Source: Eledone cirrhosa
Lineage: Eukaryota > Mollusca > Cephalopoda > Octopoda > Eledonidae
NCBI GenBank assembly: GCA_964016885.1
Contig: OZ024748.1
Coordinates: forward strand, 30,384,312-30,448,311
DNA: 64,000 bases
Direction: 5' to 3'
Below the pieces are notes generated by a model. That model ran no database searches. It was not told the DNA's origin and saw only the letters and a program-made list of their open reading frames with translations. A program made the translations under genes and the position numbers. Numbering within the stretch: position 1 is the stretch's first letter; each line of letters starts with the position of its first letter. Shown here in pieces: positions 23,410-36,185 of this stretch.

Positions 23410-23624
23410 TTAAACCCTATCATTATGGAAGACATTTTGAAAATATTTCTAATGGAAGGAATTATAACTATCATTCTCATTAATAATCTAGTGTTTGGTG
23501 TTTAAACCATAGCTTAACAAAGGTTCTTAAATAAAATTAAGATGAAAGATTTTTAGATATCCATAAACACTTTAAAACAATCAGTTTTCTATCATAAAAC
23601 CAGGTGTGTTATCAAAGGGGTTAA
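23410..23624 (+). mobile_element. TTAA-bounded MITE-like element, copy C
   Basis: Exactly 215 bp from TTAAACCCTATCATTA to TGTTATCAAAGGGGTTAA, with the shared internal ATTTCTAATG motif. Diverged from copies A and B, but same length and ends. Confidence 0.6.
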
Positions 23625-24018
23625 TTCAGATTTTCTTTTATATACAAAGGAGAACTTTGGAGATATTTCATTTTTTGTTTTGTTTCGTATTAATGTAATT
23701 TTTTTGTTTTTTCAACTGTTGTTGTATACTGTATTGTGAGTTCTACTGAAATTGATTTTTCATCTGAGGTCAAGGTTTTGAAATAAGTGCTTAGAGAACC
23801 AATTTCTTAGCAACAGGATAAATGGTATAGAACCCGCAAAGTCAGTGATGCACTAAAGAAATGAAGTTGTTTGACTTAGAGAAACAATATCACATCACCA
23901 TCTTAACCTTTTTACGAAGAATCTTCTGATACTTTCTGTTTGATATTTTTATTTGTAGTTTTTCTTATGTAAATTTCAAGGAGAGTATACATATATGTAT
24001 ATATATATATATATAGAT

Positions 24019-24188
24019 ATATTTTCACGATCGACTTTCGTCAAATCGGACCGAGGAAACAATGCTAATACTATCTATCGGTTGCAACTCCAGGTAGAAG
24101 GAGCTCCTTCTACCTGGAGTTACAGCCGATAGATAGTATTAGCATTGTTTCCTCGGTCCAATTTGACGAAAGTCGACCGTGAAAATAT
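24019..24188. repeat. 170-bp foldback (near-perfect palindrome)
   Basis: Two 85-bp arms meet at GAG|CTC (24103/24104) without a loop; only about four mismatched pairs. TA microsatellites flank both sides. The arm matches the middle of the second SINE family at 37880-37950 (GTTGC-ACC-ATAGTAT-AGCA... CATTGTTTCCT-GGTCC). Confidence 0.9.
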
Positions 24189-24330
24189 ATATATATATAT
24201 ATATACAATGATTCTATGAATATATTTGTATGTATGTATGTATGTGTATGTATATCTATGTGTATGTCTATATATTTGTATATATGCATTTGTGTGTGTG
24301 TGTGTGTCTATATATTTGTATATATGCATT

Positions 24331-24361
<31 letters not shown>

Positions 24362-24362
24362 T
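24189..24362. repeat. TA/TG microsatellite
   Basis: (TA)n, (TATG)n and two repeats of TATATTTGTATATATGCATT followed by (GT)n. Confidence 0.85.
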
Positions 24363-25080
24363 CAAATTATAGATGTTCCTGAAAATTGAAACTTGAGGCT
24401 TTATTCATTAAAAATTGTAGCTCTGCCGAAATGGGAAAAAACAAACAAACATCATGGTTGTATGTATTGTTGATATGGTTTTGTAGCAATTTAATTCTTC
24501 AAAGAGCTGGGAGCTTGGGCAAGGGGTTACTTTCTACTTCAGATTTAGAGCCAAAGAACAATAAAATCACATTTTTCTTTTCTTTATATTCAATCTTGCT
24601 AAAGTTCCATTCATTCCGGAACACTTGTTTCATATTGTTCTCTAACATTTCATAGATATCATTTTATTTTTATGCACACACGCACACACACATATGTATA
24701 CGTATATATATATGGCAAGAACATCATAAAAAAAAAGACTGATACTTTATGAACTAGAGTGTTATCAATTTCAGAATCATAATACCACATCATCTTTTCA
24801 GTGTTTTCTTGTGTTCCTCCATGCTCTGTGCCAAAATAATGTGAAAAGAAACAATATTTTTTTCCGTCCAACTGGATATGAACACAATTCAACCTCTTTG
24901 CTCTCCCTGAAATGTATTTTTATTTTTTATTTTACAGAGATAGTCACTCTGTAATAGTGACGGTTTTTTCCTCCACCTTGACATGTTAGTCAGGTAACCC
25001 AGGGGTCGATTTCTTTTTCTATTTTCATAATGAAGGACTAAAATATTTTGATGCCTAACTCTTAACATCCAGTACCACAA
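24363..25080. other. Intergenic, no feature seen
   Basis: Short CA/TA run at 24675-24715; otherwise no recognisable repeat or exon. Confidence 0.4.
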
Positions 25081-25530
25081 TAAAACTTTGACTGCAAATT
25101 TTCACAACAATCTGTCCACTCTTAAATATAATATAAACATTTGAATGAATTAACAGGCCAATTTTTAGTTATTTTGTGCTAAATCATTACAGGATGTTAA
25201 AAGTTAACATCCTGTACCACATGAAACCACATTAGCAAGACCTTTTTAGAAAGTATAAAAGAGCACTGACTGCATCACAGTTTACTACAAATTTTCAGAA
25301 TGATCTGTTCACTAGTAAAGATACTATTAACACTTGAATTAACAAATCTCATGAAACTGCATTCACAAGACATTCTTGGAAAATACAAAACATCACGAAA
25401 GTATTTACATTAGTTTATTGCAAATTTTCACAATGATCTGCCCCACCACTAAAGATACGATAAACATTTGAAATAATATAGCAATTTTTAGCTATTTTCT
25501 GCTAAATCATTACAGGATGTCATGAGTTAA
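25081..25530 (+). repeat. Unnamed interspersed repeat, two or three stacked copies
   Basis: GCAAATTTTCACAA-ATCTG, AAAGATAC-AT-AACA-TTGAA and TGCTAAATCATTACAGGATGT each occur two or three times at about 150-bp spacing; related to 21395-21562. Confidence 0.65.
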
Positions 25531-25698
25531 GTAGTGTTAGTAAGTAGGAAGTCCTTTTGGGTTACTTCTAACTCTGTTAGAAAACATCACAGCCAACATT
25601 TTAGAACAGTATTGTCTTTTTCTCATTTTTAATGTTTTTTTTTTAAAGAGTATCAGCAAACATTTGCCACATATGTAAAGACACTGTATCTTGAACTT

Positions 25699-25700
<2 letters not shown>

Positions 25701-25731
<31 letters not shown>
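25701..25731. repeat. (CA)n microsatellite
   Basis: Fifteen CA units. Confidence 0.9.
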
Positions 25732-25734
<3 letters not shown>

Positions 25735-27437
25735 TTCTATGGAGGTAACTGTCTAATGTTATTTGTCAAAGTTATTAGGGTGTGATTAATTGTATTATCA
25801 TTTAAACCAACAGTTCCTAACCTGGTATTTATAAATGTAGCACTGGGAATCTGTGAAATAAGTTCAAAATTCCAAATACTTCATTCTTCTCTAATTATAG
25901 ATATTTCTCTCTTTGATTTGTTATTCTCACCATATAATAATTATATTATATAAGAGGGGATAAGTATGAACTAATTTCAGAATTTCAAATACTTTGTTAA
26001 AAACATAATATACCACACACTATTGGGTATCCATTCTCCTCTAAGTATAACCCATCTGTCTCTTTCAAATCTTATTCTCAATATATAGCAAACAGAGAGA
26101 GAAGTAATTGTAGTTAGGGGTCTGTAGGGAAAATTTATTAAAATAAAAGGGGCTCTTTTGTAGTGTCAAGTTTGGGAACTACTGGTTTTACATGTTAACA
26201 ACAATGTAGTGATTTTTCTTGATCTGTTCAAAAGATGATATTGCTTTTGAGTTTATCATATACAAGATATTAACTAGTTTGTTCAACCAAACTTGCAGTA
26301 TGTATATATAGTTGGGGTCTGCCTCTCCTTAATACTAGAACCAGTATCAGTAAGATGTTACTGAAACAATAAATATATTTTCAATAAATTAATTGCATAT
26401 GGAAGTTTGTCATGGTTGAAAGAAATTTAATAAATAAAGTGCAAGAATAAGAATATCATCTAAATGTTTGTATGTAAATCCCTTTTATTATTGAGAAATT
26501 TTGAAGTCAATGTTTATATATATATATATAGATATCCGTATATAGTTGAGACGAGAGAAAAGAGTACACAAGAATGTTCTTGCCTGATGACACTTTGAAC
26601 AAGCAGGTGATACTCCAGAGTAATAAGACTCACTATTTAACCATAATAAATGTATATATTTATATACACCCATTAATATTTTTACTCAAGGTAGTACAAC
26701 CCTTATAATTCAATGTAATGTAGATATGAATAGCCTATTGAAGCAAAGTGAAATTTTTAAATTTTTTTTAAGTGGTATCTTATTAAACATCATTGAATAT
26801 TCAAAACCTACAAAGTCAGATATATATGGTTGAACAATACCTTATATATATAAAGGGAGAGAGAAATATGTAAAATCTCGACCAGGGTGCCAAACAATTT
26901 TGGCTTGTGTGTTCAATGGCGTATATATATATATATATATACACACTCCTCTACAATCAAAATAATAGAGTAGACATTTATTTTAGGCTACAAGGAACAA
27001 TTGGCTAAAACGGTAGGGTGCTAGTTCTATAGTAGTGTTTCTCAAAGTGGGTTCTGTAAAAAAATATATATATATTCAGGGGTCACAAGATTTTAACAAA
27101 ATTTTATAATTTCTTTTTCTATATGACAATTCTCTTTCTGAAACAATTTTTGTTTCATTTAATGTTTTATTAATATTAGGGTGGTGGTGAATTGTCTGTA
27201 AAATTAGTTATGGGTTCCACAAGTTTTGGAAAAACATAGGGGTTTTACAGCAAATTGAAAATAAGTTTGGGAAGCACTGCTCTAATGAATGTTTCTGCTA
27301 GGGGACCTAAATATGCCTTTTACCTGTCTGGAGATCAATAATAAAATACTGAAAATCAATTTCAGGTAACTCTAACTATCTCCTTGTGAGAAAAAATTTT
27401 TTTTAAATAAAATTAAGTGCCCCTTTCCCCTATTGTG
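25732..27437. other. Intergenic, mostly featureless
   Basis: TA microsatellites at 26515-26531 and 26921-26942. A diverged mobile fragment is possible around 27040-27290 but cannot be assigned. Confidence 0.4.
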
Positions 27438-27625
27438 AAGGCACTTAACCTAGTGGTTAGGGTGTTGGACTTCATAACCATAAGGTTGTGGGTTTGATTC
27501 CGGCACCTGGCAAAATACTTTATTTAGTATTGCTTTTCATTATAAGACTGGGAACTCTATCATTAAAACACCCAAGAAATCTCCTATAAGTTACAACCTT
27601 GTAGAAGGCCAGCTAAACTTACTTA
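27438..27625 (+). repeat. Second tRNA-like SINE family
   Basis: AAGGCACTTAACCTAGTGGT with A box TAGTGGTTAGGG and B box GGGTTTGATTCC; related to 37750 and 1815. Confidence 0.65.
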
Positions 27626-28108
27626 GGTGTTGTAAATTTTTTTTTTTTCCCCCTATTTCCCTCCTCCATTATACAATTCCTTTTATAAATTCACTAGTGC
27701 CCTTCATGAAAAAAGAACCGTCCCTAAATCTGGTAAGCAATCTTACTTGACACTTAACCTTTTCCTCGTAGTCTTTCATAATTAAAAATATTTTTTTTTC
27801 AAATGTTCAAAATGAACTTACCTGGCACCACAAGGCTGATTTTTTTTTTTTTTTTTTTAAAAAGAGACTATCATTTGTTAAATTTTATTTTGTGTATTCT
27901 TCCCACTAATGTAATCTATATACAATTATTTTGTCTAATTCATAGTTTTTGTGAAGTGAACAGTCTAGGTTCTATGTATGGAGTGTAGAACCTTTTTCAC
28001 TATTTCTTTTTCTTCAATCTATTTTATTTTTTATTATCAATTTTTAAAAAAATTCAACCTTTCAGCTGCTTTTGATATGTATATATATTTTATTTATTAT
28101 GATTATTA

Positions 28109-28285
28109 GGGTGATGGATTGACAGTTTCTGTAGAGCGTCGGACACCATGCTTTGCGGCATAGTTACGGCCCTTTACGTTCTGAGTTCAAATCCTGCCGA
28201 TGCACTGGGGTTGATTTAATCAACTTTCCCCTCCTCCAAAAATTGTTGGCCACATGCCTAAATCAGAAACCATTATTATTATTAA
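28109..28285 (+). repeat. SINE with internal deletion
   Basis: Head and tail kept, but GAGGTTAACTTTGCC to the middle of the body is missing: AAATCCTGCCGATGCACTGG. Confidence 0.8.
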
Positions 28286-28559
28286 AGAATTTTTTTTTTT
28301 TTTGCTGTTGTCTCTCCTGCACATCATTGCTAAGAGACACACTCTTCTGCATGCACCATATAACTTATAACCAGTTATGAATTAGTATTAAGGTTAAGGC
28401 AGACTTTACAAATAACTAGTTTGCTATAGCATTTGTATTACAAACAAGTTTCATGCAAAAAAAATCATTTCAGTTATTTATTTTCCATTTTCATGGTAGG
28501 GAGTTTTTAACCCTTTCGGCACTGTGGCCTTTTTACTATATAGCAAAATATAGTTAATT

Positions 28560-28960
28560 GTCAAAAACAATACCACTCAACATTTTTATGCAGATTTATT
28601 GCTCATGTTGTGTTTTTGGCTACATTACTAAGTCAGATGTATTACCCATGTAGTATAGTGTATTGGGCTATGTTGCTAGGTCCGATATATCACCCATGTA
28701 GTGTTTGCCTACATCACTGTGTCAAATGTATTGCCATGTAGTGTTTTGGGCTACAGTGCTAGGTCCAATGTATTGCCCATGTAGTGTTTTTGGTTATTGG
28801 GTCTAATATATCACCCATGTGGTATTTTTGGCTACATTACTACATCTGATATATCACCCATCTAATGTTTTTGCTTATGTTACTAGGTCTGATGTATCAC
28901 TCATATGTTTTTAGCTACATTACTGCATCTGGTATATCAGCCATGTAGTGCTATAAGGGT
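28560..28960 (+). repeat. Degenerate tandem repeat, about 45-50 bp unit
   Basis: About eight copies of GGCTACATTACTAGGTCTGA / TATATCACCCATGTAGTGTT. Confidence 0.8.
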
Positions 28961-29347
28961 TATGTGCCATAATATAAAAAAATGCTCTCCTAAAATATTG
29001 GAGAGGGATACTGCATACGCTGCTGTCTCTATCTTTTGTTCAGTAAAATTGTGAAATATATATATGGGGCTGGGAGGGAGTCCTCAGGAAGGTAATTTAA
29101 CATGGGATATATGTATAATATGGTATTAAATGTTGCTGTATAAATTTCTATAATGTACACACTGCTGAGTTGGTTTTTTTTCACCCTTTTGTGGGTATCT
29201 GGAAAGTGTCTTACATATGTATTTTCTAAGCCAGTGGTTCCCAACTTTGAGGGTAAGTTTGTTGAGTTGACAGATTTTCAAAACATTGAGGCATCTGTGA
29301 GATTAAATAGATCTTTTAAAACATTGGGATCTGTGAGAAAACTTCAT

Positions 29348-29563
29348 TTAACCTTTTTGTGACCATGTTTCTAATGAAAGACACTGCCTATAATAACTTT
29401 TAAATAATCAAGAATTTGGAGGGATTTTGTAATATAACTTTTTCATTACTAAGCTGGTTCCTATGTAAAATCATGATGGAACGCTTTTAGATAAATATAA
29501 ATAAACTGCTTTGTATCGTAGAATGAGGACCAGTTTCAGGGGGTTTAGTATTCAAAGGGTTAA
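29348..29563 (+). mobile_element. TTAA-bounded MITE-like element, copy B
   Basis: 216 bp from TTAACCTTTTTGTGACCATG to TATTCAAAGGGTTAA; intact TTAA at both ends. Internally close to copy A (TTTCTAATGAAAG-CACTGC, AATTTGGAG). Confidence 0.68.
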
Positions 29564-29960
29564 ATACACAGGATGTTTGGTTGGTAATGAAAAGGAACCA
29601 CTGGCCTAAGTTATGTTATTTGCTTGACAACAAAACTGCTATCATTTGTTTTGTATTGTTTTTTTAATTGTCAATTTTCAATCAGAAATTTAATTAAAAA
29701 GTGACATTGGTTTAAATGGTATTAATTACATATTATTATGTACTATTTCATTTGCATGTTTTATCAAATTTAGGTCAGCAGCACCTTTTTTTAATTTCCC
29801 ATAGCTATGGCAACCTTTTATCCTTTGATTTGATTTCTGTTGTCCATTTGTCTCTCAGTTCAGTGGGAAAAAACATTTAAAATTATTTAATAAATAAAAG
29901 AAAAAATTGAATTTGTTGTCTTTTTGTCAGTTATTTTTCTTTTAAAATTATTATTATTTT

Positions 29961-30158
29961 GGTGGGTATATTGGCAGTATCAGTAGAGCATCAAACAACA
30001 TGCTTTGCAGCATAGAGTTACAGCCCTTTGTTTTGAGTTCAAATCTTGCTGAGGTTAGTTTTGCTTACAGGGTTCGATAAGATAAAGTACCAGTAATGGA
30101 CTAGCGTCAATTTAATCAAATTTCCCTTCCTCACCAAATTGTTGAAACCATTATTTTG
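29961..30158 (+). repeat. SINE
   Basis: GGTGGGTATATTGGCAGTAT head, GAGTTCAAATCTTGCTGAGG, tail GTTGAAACCATTATT. Confidence 0.8.
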
Positions 30159-30203
30159 GAAGTGTGTTGACTTCAGGAGAGCATCAGAGCTTTGGGGTCA
30201 ACT

Positions 30204-30322
30204 TCGCCATCTTTCCAGGGTCGATAAAATAAAATATCAGTAACGCACTGGGGTCAATTTAATCAACTTTACTTATCCCCTTCAAATTGCTGGCCTTGTG
30301 CCAATGTAGAAACAATTATTAT
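30204..30322 (+). repeat. SINE 3' part
   Basis: TTTCCAGGGTCGATAAAATA to GTAGAAACAATTATTATT, directly behind the previous SINE. Confidence 0.78.
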
Positions 30323-30592
30323 TCTGGTTGTTGTTATTTTTGCTGTTGCTGATGTTGTTGCCATTGTTGATGTTGCTATTGCTGATGTTGATGCTGATGC
30401 TATTGCTGATGTTGTTGCTATTGCTGATGTTGTTATTGTTGCTATTGCTGCTGATGTTGCTGTTGCTATTGCTGATGTTGTTATTGTTGGTATTAGTTTT
30501 ATGCTTATTTACATTTCTGTTGTTGAGGTTGTTGTTGTCATTGCTGCTGGTGTTAATTCCTGTTCTGATTTTTATTGTTGTTGTTGTTCAAT
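30323..30592 (+). repeat. (TTG/CTG)-type trinucleotide low complexity
   Basis: GTTGCTATTGCTGATGTTGT-like triplets over 270 bp; the apparent poly-Leu reading frame is an artefact. Confidence 0.85.
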
Positions 30593-30867
30593 GATATGTT
30601 AATGAATATGTAATAACAATAGAATCTCAATATACAATATGGTGTATATATATTAATTAGATTCTGAATAGTCTGAGGATAGTGGGGAACAGTCAGAAAG
30701 TGAGTGTTTGTATATGATGCAAGGGATAAAATCAATACACTCATTATATATATATGTTTTTGTGTTATATATACATATATTGAACAATATCAAGTAGGAT
30801 TTAAAAGAGACAATAAGCTCCTTGATGATATATAGGTGTGTGTGTATTTGTATTTATATGTATATAC

Positions 30868-31480
30868 TAACAGTGGTACCCGGCGTTGCATGGGATAAGG
30901 TATTTTGGAACGCAGGCCGCCAACGGACCTAATCGTGGAAAAACCATGCCTGGACAATATGTTAAGAAAATAAACCGAATACTCTGATGGCTCGATAATC
31001 TTTAAGATTTTCCTCTATGAAGCAGGAAAAATGCAGGTTTTCACCTAATGCGGGCCCTAGGGGATCAATAAAATGAATTTTTTTTATGTGCATAATATGC
31101 CTTGAAATTTCGGGGAAAATCGGCTAGACGTAACGCCTCAAAGAAGCCCTAAAAAGCTGAAAAAATGAAGTTTTTCACCTAATGCGGGCCCTAGGCCATA
31201 AAAAAATTGGATTTTCTTTGCTCACGGTATGAAGAAGAGACTGACTAATACATAGTTACAATTTCAAAGAAATCGGTCTGACGTAACACCTAAAAAAACA
31301 GTTTTTTACCTAATGCGGGGCCCTAGGGGATCAAAAAGTTGAATTTTTTTATGTGCATAACACTCCCTGAAACATAATACACATGTAAAGTTTGAAAACA
31401 GTCGGTTGGGTGGTTCTCGAGTTTTAGGGATTCAAACTCACACACACACAGACATCCTCAGTTTTATATATATAGATGTA
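30868..31480. repeat. Unclassified interspersed element with three internal repeats
   Basis: Starts AACAGTGGTACCCGGCGTTG and ends in CACACACACACAGACATCC plus TTTTATATATATAGATG. Inside, CACCTAATGCGGGCCCTAGG occurs three times (about 31038, 31177, 31309) at 130-140 bp steps. Confidence 0.65.
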
Positions 31481-31524
31481 TCATTTAACTCCGATCTTCT
31501 TTGTTAAGGGTTGGACATCTATAT

Positions 31525-31800
31525 CATCCCCATCAACACTATTATGTCCATTTTCCATACTGGCATGGGTTGGAAGGATTGTCACGTTCTGGTACCAGAC
31601 AGGTTGGATGACAGTCCTGCTCATATGTTCCATAATGCCAAACACTTTACAGAGTGTACTAGGTACATGTTATCATGACACCAGCACTACCACTTTATTG
31701 CATTGACTGAGTTTATTTTATAATGACACCAGCACTACTGCTTTACAGAGTGTATTTTATGGCACCAGCTCTACAACTTTACAGAATGTACTCAACATAC
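31525..31800 (+). repeat. (ATC)n-linked repeat
   Basis: ATGTCCATTTTCCATACTGG, then repeated ACACCAGCACTAC-CTTTA / ACTGGGTGCATTTTAT-like units. Confidence 0.7.
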
Positions 31801-32071
31801 ATGCATACACACACACACACATATATATATAATACATAATGAGATGCATATACATACACAATAATTACACATGCATACATACACATATAAAGAGAAGAAA
31901 AAGAGAAACTAAGAATTGTTGAAAAAGAGTATAATCTGTGTGTGTGCATATATGTGTGTAAATGTGCATTGGTAAGTGTGTTAGTGTGCATATGTGTGTA
32001 AATGTGCATTGATAAGTGTGTAAATGTGCATTGGTAAGTGCATATGTGTGTGTTATGAATATTGTACAGAA

Positions 32072-32549
32072 ACCACTGCCATCACCGCTACCACCACCAT
32101 CACCACTACCACCACCATCACTGCCATCACCACTACCACTGCCATCACCACTACCACCACCATCACCACTACCACCGCTAGCACCACCATCACTGCCATC
32201 ACCACTACCACCACCACCATCACTGCCATCACCATTAGCACCACCATCACTACTATCACTGCCATCACCATTACCACCACCATCACCACCACCATCACCA
32301 CTAGCACCACCATCACTGCCATCACCACTACCACCACCATCACAGCCATCACCACTGCCATCACCACTACCACCACTAGCACCACCATCACCACTACCAC
32401 CACCACCACCACTACCATCACCACTACCACCAGCATCACTGCCATCACCACTACCACCAGCATCACTACCATCACCACTACCACCACCATCATCACTGCC
32501 ATCACCACTACCACCACCATCACAGCCATCACCACTATCACCACCACCT
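32072..32549. repeat. (CAC/ATC)n trinucleotide repeat, 480 bp
   Basis: CCACCACCATCACCACTACC-like triplets throughout. Long open frames in three phases (Pro/Ser, Thr/Ile and Val/Met) reflect the 3-bp period. Confidence 0.92.
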
Positions 32550-32637
32550 ACTCCCCCATCTATGTCTTTTGAGTGAAAATCTGTTATGGCCAGATTCTTG
32601 AGTGTCTACAAGAAGTGAAATGTCAATATTGAACTCT

Positions 32638-32639
<2 letters not shown>

Positions 32640-32671
<32 letters not shown>

Positions 32672-32932
32672 CCACGTCTCTATATATGTCTACATACACA
32701 TACATCGTCATATATAGAAACACATTCACACACACACATAAATATATACATCTGCGTGCATTTCTGTGCACACACAATCCTGTACATATATGCTTGTGTA
32801 GAGACTGAGAAAGAGAGAGATATAGCTTGCCAGTCAGACTGACAGTAACAAAACTACAGGTTCCCTGAAAGTACTGAGAAAGAAAGTAATAGCAGAGTTC
32901 TAAACCAAATAACTATATATATACATTATAAA

Positions 32933-32972
<40 letters not shown>
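32640..32972. repeat. TA microsatellites
   Basis: (TA)n at 32640-32668 and 32935-32972, with a CA-rich piece between. Confidence 0.85.
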
Positions 32973-32974
<2 letters not shown>

Positions 32975-33120
32975 CTTCATTTAAACTAAAGTTTCTTCAA
33001 AATTTTTGGCTGTTTTCATTCATTGACAAAAAAAAGAAGAATAAGAAAAGTAAGGATTTTCTTTCGTTTTTATTATTCATTTTCATTGTAGTAATTTCTT
33101 CTTCTTTTCATTATTGAAAC

Positions 33121-33340
33121 AGTGGTGGATTGGCAGTATCGGTAGATCGTAGATCGTTGGACACCCTGTTTCGCAGCATAGAGTTACGTCCCTTTACATT
33201 CTGAGTTCAAATCCCACCGAGGTTAGCTTTGCCTTTCATCCTTACAGGGTCGATGAAATAAGAGAGTTGATTTAACTGACTTTCCCCTTCCCCCAAACCG
33301 CTGGCCTTGTGCTTAAATCAGAAACCATTATTATTATTAT
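33121..33340 (+). repeat. SINE
   Basis: AGTGGTGGATTGGCAGTATC head with a 7-bp local duplication (GTAGATCGTAGATCG), TTCAAATCCCACCGAGGTTA, tail AAATCAGAAACCATTATT. Confidence 0.87.
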
Positions 33341-33359
33341 TTGAAACTTCCTTTGATGC

Positions 33360-35250
33360 CGAGTGTCAACCTGGCACCTGAGGTAAAATTCGATAATATA
33401 CACATTTACAATCAATTGTCATTCAAATGATGCCATAAGGGTACAAACACCAGTAAATGTCATTGCAAGTTTTTTAAATTGATAATGCCCTTATTAGGAC
33501 ATGGGCAGTACCAGTCAGCACTATTTTCTGGATCTCCTGCAGAGATGGCTTTCCAAGTATCAGGTCCAAATATTTTTCAGTTCCCTTTGTTATTATTCCA
33601 AGTGCACCGACTATCACTAGTATTGTACTAAGATGCCACATTTTCTCAATTTCAATTGATAGATCTTTATACTTATTGAGCTTTCCACTCTTTTGAGGAG
33701 ATATGATCTTATAGAATGCTCATGCCACTTAAGAAACATGTTTTCTCTTTATGGTCCTTCACAATTATATCAGGTTTGTTGGCCTGCATTTGGGTGATGG
33801 TTGTACCATTTTCCTTCCATTTTCAGACCATAAAACCTGCACATTACCCAGTATAAGTATTGCCCCACTCTATCATGCATCATTTTATATTCCTGGGCAG
33901 CTAATATTTTGCAGCCTGAGACAGGAAGGTCTCATCACAGAATTAACAATTTGGGTTAGTTCCATTGGATTGAAAGTTGCACATTAAAATACACTGGTCT
34001 TGTGCAGCTAAAATGAAGCCCTCACTCTGCCTTTAGCCAAGAACTCCACAGCCACTGATGGGTGAGAGTTTGAGCTACATCAGGTTCTTTGTTACAGAGA
34101 ACAGACTGCCCATGCTGTGGTTTTTGATCCAATTTAGTGCACAGTCTCTATTGACCTTCATGTTTTTCCAACACTTTGATATTCTTTGTGGCTTTGATTG
34201 CAGAATCGCCATTATTATTTTCAAACTGTATTACCAATTCTTCTGCAAACTTCCTACTTACCTTTGTAACTGAATGTAACCTCTTCCTTCCTTCGTGAAT
34301 TGTGACCATTTTCATTATCCACTCATCTGTGGTTTTAAGGTACTGATTAAGTCCAATGGTTGATATCCTGTATGAAAGCTCAAGCTGAATCATTCTTCTA
34401 CCTCTATTTTGTCTAGGGAGATAGATGAGATCCACATCTGCTTTTGGATGATGTATTCTATTACATGTCAAAAGTTTCCTGATTTTGGTGTCTATTCACT
34501 TAATTTCATTACTGTTCTAATTTATAATATTGAAACTGTAGGTGACAAGGATTGCAAATTCATTTATGGCAGATTATTTATTTCTCGGGTTAAGCTCTGT
34601 TTTCATGACAGCACATTCTCCCAGTAGCATTCCTTCCTGATTCTTCCTTTCATGCCAGTGTGGTAAATACCTTGGCCTTCATTGATTCTTAGATATCTGT
34701 AGGCTTGTTCTTGTTCTAGTTCTTAATTACTGTATTTACATCTATTTCCATTGAGTTTGTGCTTGACAATCTGCCTTTCTTGAATGTTCCTTTGGCACAT
34801 TTTTCAAGTCCAAACTTCATTCCCACGTCATTGCTGAATACCTCGACTGTCTTCAGCAGTCCTTCCAGTTTGTTGTCATTTTTGGCATACAGCTTCAAGT
34901 CATCCATATAAAACAAGTGATTTATGGTTTTGCTGTCTATTTGTAACCATATTTTGTTTTGTTGAGTGCTAAAGTCAGCGTTGTGAGTGTAATGTAAAAT
35001 ATCAGAGGAGAAAACGAATCCCCTGAAAAATACCACAGTTAATACTTATGCTTTAAGTATTAAATTTATAATTCCATCATTGTGTGACAATGATAGGTTT
35101 GTATTCCATATAGACATGTTGTATTTCAGGAAGTTTGATATTACTGGGGAAATTTTCAGAACATCCAAAGTTTTCAAGATCCATGTGTGTGGAGCACTGT
35201 CAAATGCTTTATTACAGTCAATTCAAGCAGTACTCAGATTTCTATATTTT
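33360..35250 (-). pseudogene. R4/Dong-like LINE, RT and downstream part, broken
   Basis: Minus strand: FDSAPHTWILKTL (motif A region, near 35200), HLFYMDDLKLYAKNDNKLEG with GMKFGLEKCAKGTFKKG (34716-35036), then HHPKADVDLIYLPRQNRGRR and YRISTIGLNQYLKTTDEW (34148-34471), and weaker similarity to 33360. YMDDLKLY and the YLPR-GRG block are typical of R4/Dong-group elements with a restriction-like endonuclease. Frameshifts throughout. Confidence 0.72.
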
Positions 35251-35480
35251 TTATGACAGTTTACCAGAATCATGGGGTTAATGAGAAGTTGGTCTTTGCA
35301 CCCATAACAACAACTTTTCTGCTCAATAGGGAAAAGATGAATTTCATCCATAAATTTGTAGGTTACCTCTTTGTTGTTGTTTTTCCTTTACATGCAGAAA
35401 TGCCCATTTGTACTGTCCTGTGCTGTCCTTAATGTTATACTTTATGTCAATCCTTGTAGTTAATAAAGAAAGCATTATTA

Positions 35481-35630
35481 AGGCAGAATTAGTAGAGCTT
35501 CAGACAACATGCTTTGCAGCATATTATTGTGCTCTTTTACGTTCTGAGCTCAAATCTCGATGAGGTTAGCTTTGCCTTTCATCTTTACGGGGACAATAAA
35601 ATAGAGTGTTCCTAGATGATTGCAGTTATT
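35481..35630 (+). repeat. SINE, partial
   Basis: AAGGCAGAATTAGTAGAGCT to CATCTTTACGGGGACAATAA; head truncated. Confidence 0.75.
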
Positions 35631-35639
35631 GTTATTGTT

Positions 35640-36185
35640 TTCATCATCATGGCTTGACTTTATGAATGAAGATTATGAAGGGAGTAGTCCACATTGATTG
35701 CAGGCATGCTCACGGGTGTTCAGGCCAATGTGGGACAGGCAAGCAGGGTTTGATGACTGGGTGTTGTGGTTCTCCTTCCTGTGCCTTTTGTCTTTGAGGG
35801 TAGCACTGTCATTGTTTTCAAAGGAAAAGATAGCATGGTTGATGTTGAGATGCCAGGCATCACAGTTCTTAACTATGGAATCCCACTAGCGATGGTCGAT
35901 GTGATTTTTTCAAACATTCCTTGTATTGCTTCCTTGGTGCCCCCCTGTTATGATGACCAGTGGAGAGTTCACTGTACAGAGTGATCCTGGGCAGGCGATG
36001 ATCCTTCATCATGGAATCATGCCCTGCCCAGTGAAGTTGGGACATTAGCAGGATGGCCTCAATGCTGCCGACATCTGCCCATTCAAGGACTTCATCATTC
36101 AATGTTGAGGATGGTGCGGAGGCAGCACTGGTAGAAGCACTCGAGGAGTCGAAGGTGGTGGCGATAAGTGAACCATAATTCTGAG
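35640..36185 (-). pseudogene. LINE C-terminal part (3' portion of an inverted insertion)
   Basis: Minus strand, with one frameshift: GSELWFTYRHHLRLLECFYQ, EVLEWADVGSIEAILLMSQL, HWAGHDSMMKDHRLPRITLY, GELS-like STGHHNRGAPRKQYKECLKK, then a zinc-knuckle-like CLSHIGLNTREH. This is the segment that should follow the + strand piece at 36186-36935. Confidence 0.78.

Noticed and set aside
30328..30594. 88-codon poly-Leu frame
   Set aside because: Trinucleotide repeat artefact.
32016..32576. Pro/Ser-, Thr/Ile- and Val/Met-rich frames of 160-186 codons
   Set aside because: Pure product of the CAC/ATC trinucleotide repeat.
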